Source of the DNA: Oscillospiraceae bacterium | GTDB lineage: Bacteria > Bacillota > Clostridia > Oscillospirales > CAG-272 | Direction: 5' to 3' | DNA length: 9,513 nt | Assembly: GCA_015065205.1 (NCBI GenBank) | Contig: SVQS01000062.1 | Location: forward strand, 1-9,513 | Shown here: piece by piece, positions 6,752-9,513 of the stretch | Position numbering within the stretch: position 1 is the first letter of the stretch | Layout: each line of letters opens with the position of its first letter | Notes under the pieces: model-generated | The model's input: the letters and a program-made list of their open reading frames with translations, nothing else | Database searches by the model: none | Told to the model about the DNA's origin: nothing | Position numbers and translations under genes: made by a program

Positions 6752-6818
6752 ATAAAAGCACGCGACGCGATGCGCGCGAAAGGCGCACGTAAAAACGCGA
6801 ATTTCTTTTATGGAAAGG
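6752..6818 (+). promoter_or_regulatory. Structured 5' leader and ribosome binding site of the surface-protein gene
   Basis: In the leader RNA, ATAAAAG (6752-6758) can pair perfectly with CTTTTAT (6805-6811), CGCG (6761-6764) with CGCG (6796-6799), and TGCGC (6771-6775) with GCGCA (6783-6787). The outer helix would end directly before the ribosome binding site GGAAAGG (6812-6818), which sits 10 bases from the ATG. It could stabilise the mRNA or adjust translation. It does not match any riboswitch class I recognise. A two-codon frame (ATG TTA TGA, 6824-6832) overlaps the start codon as ATGA. Confidence 0.4.
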
Positions 6819-6828
6819 TTGTTATGTT

Positions 6829-9513
6829 ATGAAACATCAACAAATTCAGCTTGCAAGCAAGCGTAATCTTGTCCGCATCATGGCTCTTATGGCAATGCTT
6901 GCGGTTATGGTTTGCGGTATGATCCTCGCGGTCAATGCAGCAGATCCGGCAGAGTCCGTAACTTTTGAAGATTCCAATGTTACATTGGACAATGGTTATT
7001 GGGTAAAGACCTACGACGGTAATCAAAGCGTAACGGGTACCGTTAAGGTTAATGGTGCGCCGGCAACTGCTGTGTTTAGCAGCACCGAGGTAGGAACCGC
7101 CAGCATTACCGTTACTTACGACGGTGGTGAGATCGTTCTTCCCGCAAAAATCATGCCCAAACAACTTACATGGGCAGCCGATGCCGCTGTATCTGTTACC
7201 TGCACTCCCGACAACAATGTTTACAAGGATGTTGCAGTTACCATTCCCGCTTTAAACGGTATCGTTTCCGGTGATGTTGTTAATTGTGGCGACGTTGCTG
7301 TTTCTTTTGTGTACGGTGACACACTTACTTACGTCGACGTCGAGTTGGATAACGGTAACTACACCGTAGCCCCCCTTAAGGTTGCAATCGCTATTAACCC
7401 CATTGTAATCACTGAAATCGATTGGGAAGGCGGCAATTCCTTCACCTACGGTGATGACCTCTCCAACATCAAGGCAATCGGTAAATATGACGGTGGCACT
7501 GTCGAGATGTCTATCGTAAATCTCGCAGGTGTTGTCAACGCAGGCGAATATACGCTGACTGCAGAGGTTCACAACAAAGAACTTTACAAGGTAGAAGACG
7601 GTCTCGACGTTACCCAAAATATTACCGTTGCAAAGAAGAATTATAATGTTGTTCTCAACGGACGTGAATTCCTTGACAACGGCGAGCTGATCCTATCCGG
7701 CGTTATGAACAACTACCAGTTGGTTGTTGGGAGCGCAAACGGAGAGCTTCCCGCAGAGGTTATTTCCGCTATTACGTACACATACAACGGCGAGAGCACT
7801 CCTCCCACAAAGCCAGGTTCCTATGTTGTAAAAGCAACCATTCCCGAGTTTGCTAACTATAGCTTCAGCGCAACAACTCTCGAAGCAACTATGAACGTTG
7901 TTCGCAACTATATGGTTATTGAAACATCCGACGGTGCGATCGTTATCGTTGGTGAAAACGGTATTTCCAGCTCCGTTTCCGCAACCTTGAGCGTTCCTAC
8001 CGAGTTTGCTCGCAAGGCTATTCGCGGTTTGAAGGCATACAAGGGCTACGCTCTTACCATTACCGGCGCAGAGGCAGGCGACAAGTTCAGCATTTATATT
8101 CCCGTATCTGCTGACCTCATCGCAAAGAAGAATAGTCTGCCTATGTCGGCTGACAACCTTTACATCTACAATGGCAGCACCAAGGCTCTCGCAAAGGATA
8201 CCTACACCGTATCCGTCAGCGAAGACCGTTCCTACTATATTATTGAAGGATACGTTCCCGCAGGCGAGATCACCTTTATGCTTGCTCCCGATTTCGATGT
8301 TCCTTTCTGGAGCTCTGCAATCGGTATTGCGCTGATTATTCTTATCGCCCTTATCTTGCTCGTTGTTATCCCGATTCTTGTTGGCATGAAGCTTGTTCAG
8401 CTTGAAAACAGCGGCAGAAATCCTGTTATCTCTGTTGAAACCGATGGCAATGTTCCTGAGGTTGAACCCGTTGTTATTCCCGATATTGTTGAAGATCCCG
8501 ATGCAGTCCTCGAAGATGGTGTGGAAGCTCTTGCAGATGCTCTTACCGAAGGCTTTGTTGCCGAAGAAGAAGTGCTTGATGCAGATGCTACCGACGCTGT
8601 TGCAGATGCAATGGCAGAACTCAATGCTGAGGTTGCAGAAATCGATCTTGGCAACGCAGACGGCGTACTTGACGCAATGGCAGACCAGACTGCACTTGAT
8701 TTGGCAGACCAAATCGGCGCAGAAGAAGATGTTGCTGACGTATCCGATGAGGTACAACAAGCAGTTGCAGATGCTATGGCTGAAAACTTCAATGAATCCG
8801 CAGATGCAACCGATGCAATCGCTTTGGTTGAGGATGAAGAAGTTGTTGAAGAGGTTGTTGAAGAACCTGTTGTTGAAGAGGTTGTTGAAGAGCCTGCTGT
8901 CGAAGAACCCGTTGCTGCCTCTGTTTCCGAAGAGACAGAAGAGGACGAAGAAGAAGAGTCCTTTGGCGGATTTGGTTCTATGCCTCTCGATTACATTGAT
9001 GCGATTGCTGAAGCAGAGCGTTATGCCGAAATGCTTGAGCAAGAGCGCCGCGGTGAGGTTCAGCTCGTAACCCGTTACCGTCGCAGTTACCTGTCTCGCC
9101 TTGCACAGTCGCAGGGTAGCATTCAGGATTACTACAATGTTATCAAGAATCTCCTGCTCTCTTATAAGGGTGTTAAGAGCCGCACCAGTTGGAACTTCGA
9201 GTCCTTTAATGTTGGCAGAACGCCTCTTGCTAAGTTCAATGCAAAGACTCGTACCCTGTACGTTTATATCGCATTCAGTCCCGAAGAGTTGGTTGACACC
9301 AAGTACAACTTCACGGATATGTCTGCAAAGAAGAAGTATGCTGCAGTTCCCGTACTCATCAAGGTTAAGGGTGAACGCAAGTTCAAGCATGCTCTCGAGC
9401 TTTTGACCAAGCTTTGCGAAGAAAAGCTTCAACTGCCTAAGAAGAAAACCTTCCAAGAGGTTGATTACAGAATTCCTTTCAAGACCACTGAAGAGCTGGT
9501 CAACGAGGGTATT
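6829..9513 (+). CDS. Large exported single-pass membrane protein with MBG/Ig-like domains and a basic cytoplasmic domain (3' end beyond window)
   Basis: The frame is open for 895 codons from the ATG at 6829 to the window edge. Residues 1-38 are a signal peptide or signal anchor: a basic start (KRNLVR at 11-16), a hydrophobic core at 17-35, and possible cleavage near VNAA. Residues about 45-360 are beta-rich and resemble tandem MBG/Ig-like modules, clearest at 195-270 (FTYGDD, GKYDGGTV, AGEYTLTAEV, ITVAKKNY) and at about 295-357. A juxtamembrane region covers 362-490 and one transmembrane helix 495-520. An acidic, Ala/Glu/Val-rich linker spans about 530-740, followed by a basic domain from 745 onward (TRYRRSYLSRL, YYNVIKN, YKGVKSRTSWNFESF, DTKYNF). 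This implies an outside beta region and an inside C-terminus. Lys codons are mostly AAG, unlike AAA-rich neighbours, suggesting high expression. Similar basic domains occur, as I recall, in unnamed clostridial proteins. Function unknown. Confidence 0.88.
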   Translation, partial: MKHQQIQLASKRNLVRIMALMAMLAVMVCGMILAVNAADPAESVTFEDSNVTLDNGYWVKTYDGNQSVTGTVKVNGAPATAVFSSTEVGTASITVTYDGGEIVLPAKIMPKQLTWAADAAVSVTCTPDNNVYKDVAVTIPALNGIVSGDVVNCGDVAVSFVYGDTLTYVDVELDNGNYTVAPLKVAIAINPIVITEIDWEGGNSFTYGDDLSNIKAIGKYDGGTVEMSIVNLAGVVNAGEYTLTAEVHNKELYKVEDGLDVTQNITVAKKNYNVVLNGREFLDNGELILSGVMNNYQLVVGSANGELPAEVISAITYTYNGESTPPTKPGSYVVKATIPEFANYSFSATTLEATMNVVRNYMVIETSDGAIVIVGENGISSSVSATLSVPTEFARKAIRGLKAYKGYALTITGAEAGDKFSIYIPVSADLIAKKNSLPMSADNLYIYNGSTKALAKDTYTVSVSEDRSYYIIEGYVPAGEITFMLAPDFDVPFWSSAIGIALIILIALILLVVIPILVGMKLVQLENSGRNPVISVETDGNVPEVEPVVIPDIVEDPDAVLEDGVEALADALTEGFVAEEEVLDADATDAVADAMAELNAEVAEIDLGNADGVLDAMADQTALDLADQIGAEEDVADVSDEVQQAVADAMAENFNESADATDAIALVEDEEVVEEVVEEPVVEEVVEEPAVEEPVAASVSEETEEDEEEESFGGFGSMPLDYIDAIAEAERYAEMLEQERRGEVQLVTRYRRSYLSRLAQSQGSIQDYYNVIKNLLLSYKGVKSRTSWNFESFNVGRTPLAKFNAKTRTLYVYIAFSPEELVDTKYNFTDMSAKKKYAAVPVLIKVKGERKFKHALELLTKLCEEKLQLPKKKTFQEVDYRIPFKTTEELVNEGI
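8527..8784 (+). repeat. Four imperfect copies of a short helical motif in the acidic linker
   Basis: The pattern small-hydrophobic-x-Asp-Ala-Met/Leu-x-Glu/Asp occurs at residues 567-574 (ALADALTE), 590-597 (AVADAMAE), 612-619 (GVLDAMAD) and 645-652 (AVADAMAE) of the large membrane protein. Each could form a short amphipathic helix in an otherwise acidic linker. Such repeated short helices often serve as docking motifs, but a partner is not known here. Confidence 0.6.
8842..8895 (+). repeat. Two tandem 27-base repeats encoding VVEEVVEEP
   Basis: Units 8842-8868 and 8869-8895 differ at one base, a silent GAA/GAG change. A degraded partial unit (AVEEP) follows at 8896-8910. The repeat keeps the reading frame and extends the acidic linker, so copy number probably varies between strains by slippage. 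Confidence 0.8.

Larger units (their letters stand above)
6525..6828. other. Divergent intergenic regulatory region
   Basis: These 304 bases separate the start of the minus-strand GT4-CsaB operon from the start of the plus-strand surface-protein gene. The right part holds the promoter, palindrome and leader described separately, and the middle is A/T-tract DNA. For the minus-strand operon I see only a weak candidate: TATAAA on the minus strand (about 6570-6575), roughly 46 bases from the start codon, without a good -35. No conserved small gene is visible. The one longer open frame, on the minus strand at 6570-6788, runs straight through the plus-strand promoter and is not believable. Confidence 0.7.

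Noticed and set aside
6570..6788. A 72-codon minus-strand frame in the intergenic region
   Set aside because: It runs through the consensus plus-strand promoter and palindrome and has no ribosome binding site or recognisable sequence.
6808..7617. Two minus-strand frames (6808-7164 and 7252-7617)
   Set aside because: Both are antisense to the 5' half of the membrane-protein gene and resemble no family. They reflect codon bias.
8393..9070. A 225-codon plus-strand frame rich in Leu, Lys and Met
   Set aside because: It is the wrong frame of the acidic linker region. Its repetitive composition mirrors the GAA/GTT/GCA repeats, and there is no ribosome binding site at its start.
7693..9456. A 587-codon open frame on the minus strand
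   Set aside because: It lies entirely antisense to the plus-strand membrane-protein gene, which has a promoter, a ribosome binding site, a signal peptide, a TM helix and ordered domains. The antisense product is a low-complexity Asn/Cys/Phe-rich string with no recognisable domain. Biased codon use (GTT, GAA, GCA) removes stops on the other strand.

Overview
The window looks like chromosomal DNA from a Gram-positive bacterium of the class Clostridia, probably an uncultured gut-type lineage. This is inferred from RNase M5 (a Gram-positive 5S rRNA maturase), TagA and CsaB enzymes of secondary cell-wall polymer synthesis, the clostridial style of the RarA ATPase, strong AGGAGG-like ribosome binding sites and short ATGA gene overlaps. 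There is no sign of a phage, insertion sequence, CRISPR array, tRNA or rRNA gene.

Layout. (1) Positions 1-1848 hold a plus-strand operon: the tail of an unidentified gene, uppP (undecaprenyl-diphosphatase), rnmV (RNase M5) and a small DUF1653 gene, closed by a strong intrinsic terminator. (2) Positions 1938-2684, also plus strand, hold a TagA/WecG/CpsF glycosyltransferase. (3) Positions 2662-6524, minus strand, hold a tightly coupled operon read from right to left: a GT4 glycosyltransferase fused to a CsaB-type pyruvyltransferase, then rarA, then a DUF523 (TudS-like) gene. The DUF523 gene runs 23 bases into the end of tagA. (4) Positions 6525-6828 are a regulatory region: phased A/T tracts, a perfect consensus sigma-A promoter with an extended -10, a perfect palindrome inside the promoter spacer, and a leader that can fold. 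(5) From 6829 to the right edge runs a large unclosed plus-strand gene. It encodes an exported, single-pass membrane protein with Ig/MBG-like extracellular domains, an acidic repeat-bearing cytoplasmic linker and a basic C-terminal domain I cannot name.

How the parts fit. UppP recycles the lipid carrier on which TagA-type enzymes build ManNAc-containing polymers, and CsaB-type enzymes put pyruvate ketals on such polymers. TagA and the GT4-CsaB fusion therefore probably contribute to one pyruvylated cell-wall polymer. The large protein at the right has the strongest expression signals in the window. Its design connects the cell exterior to a cytoplasmic domain, and it is the best candidate here for something undescribed. 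A long antisense frame covers much of it, so a purely length-based gene call could miss it.
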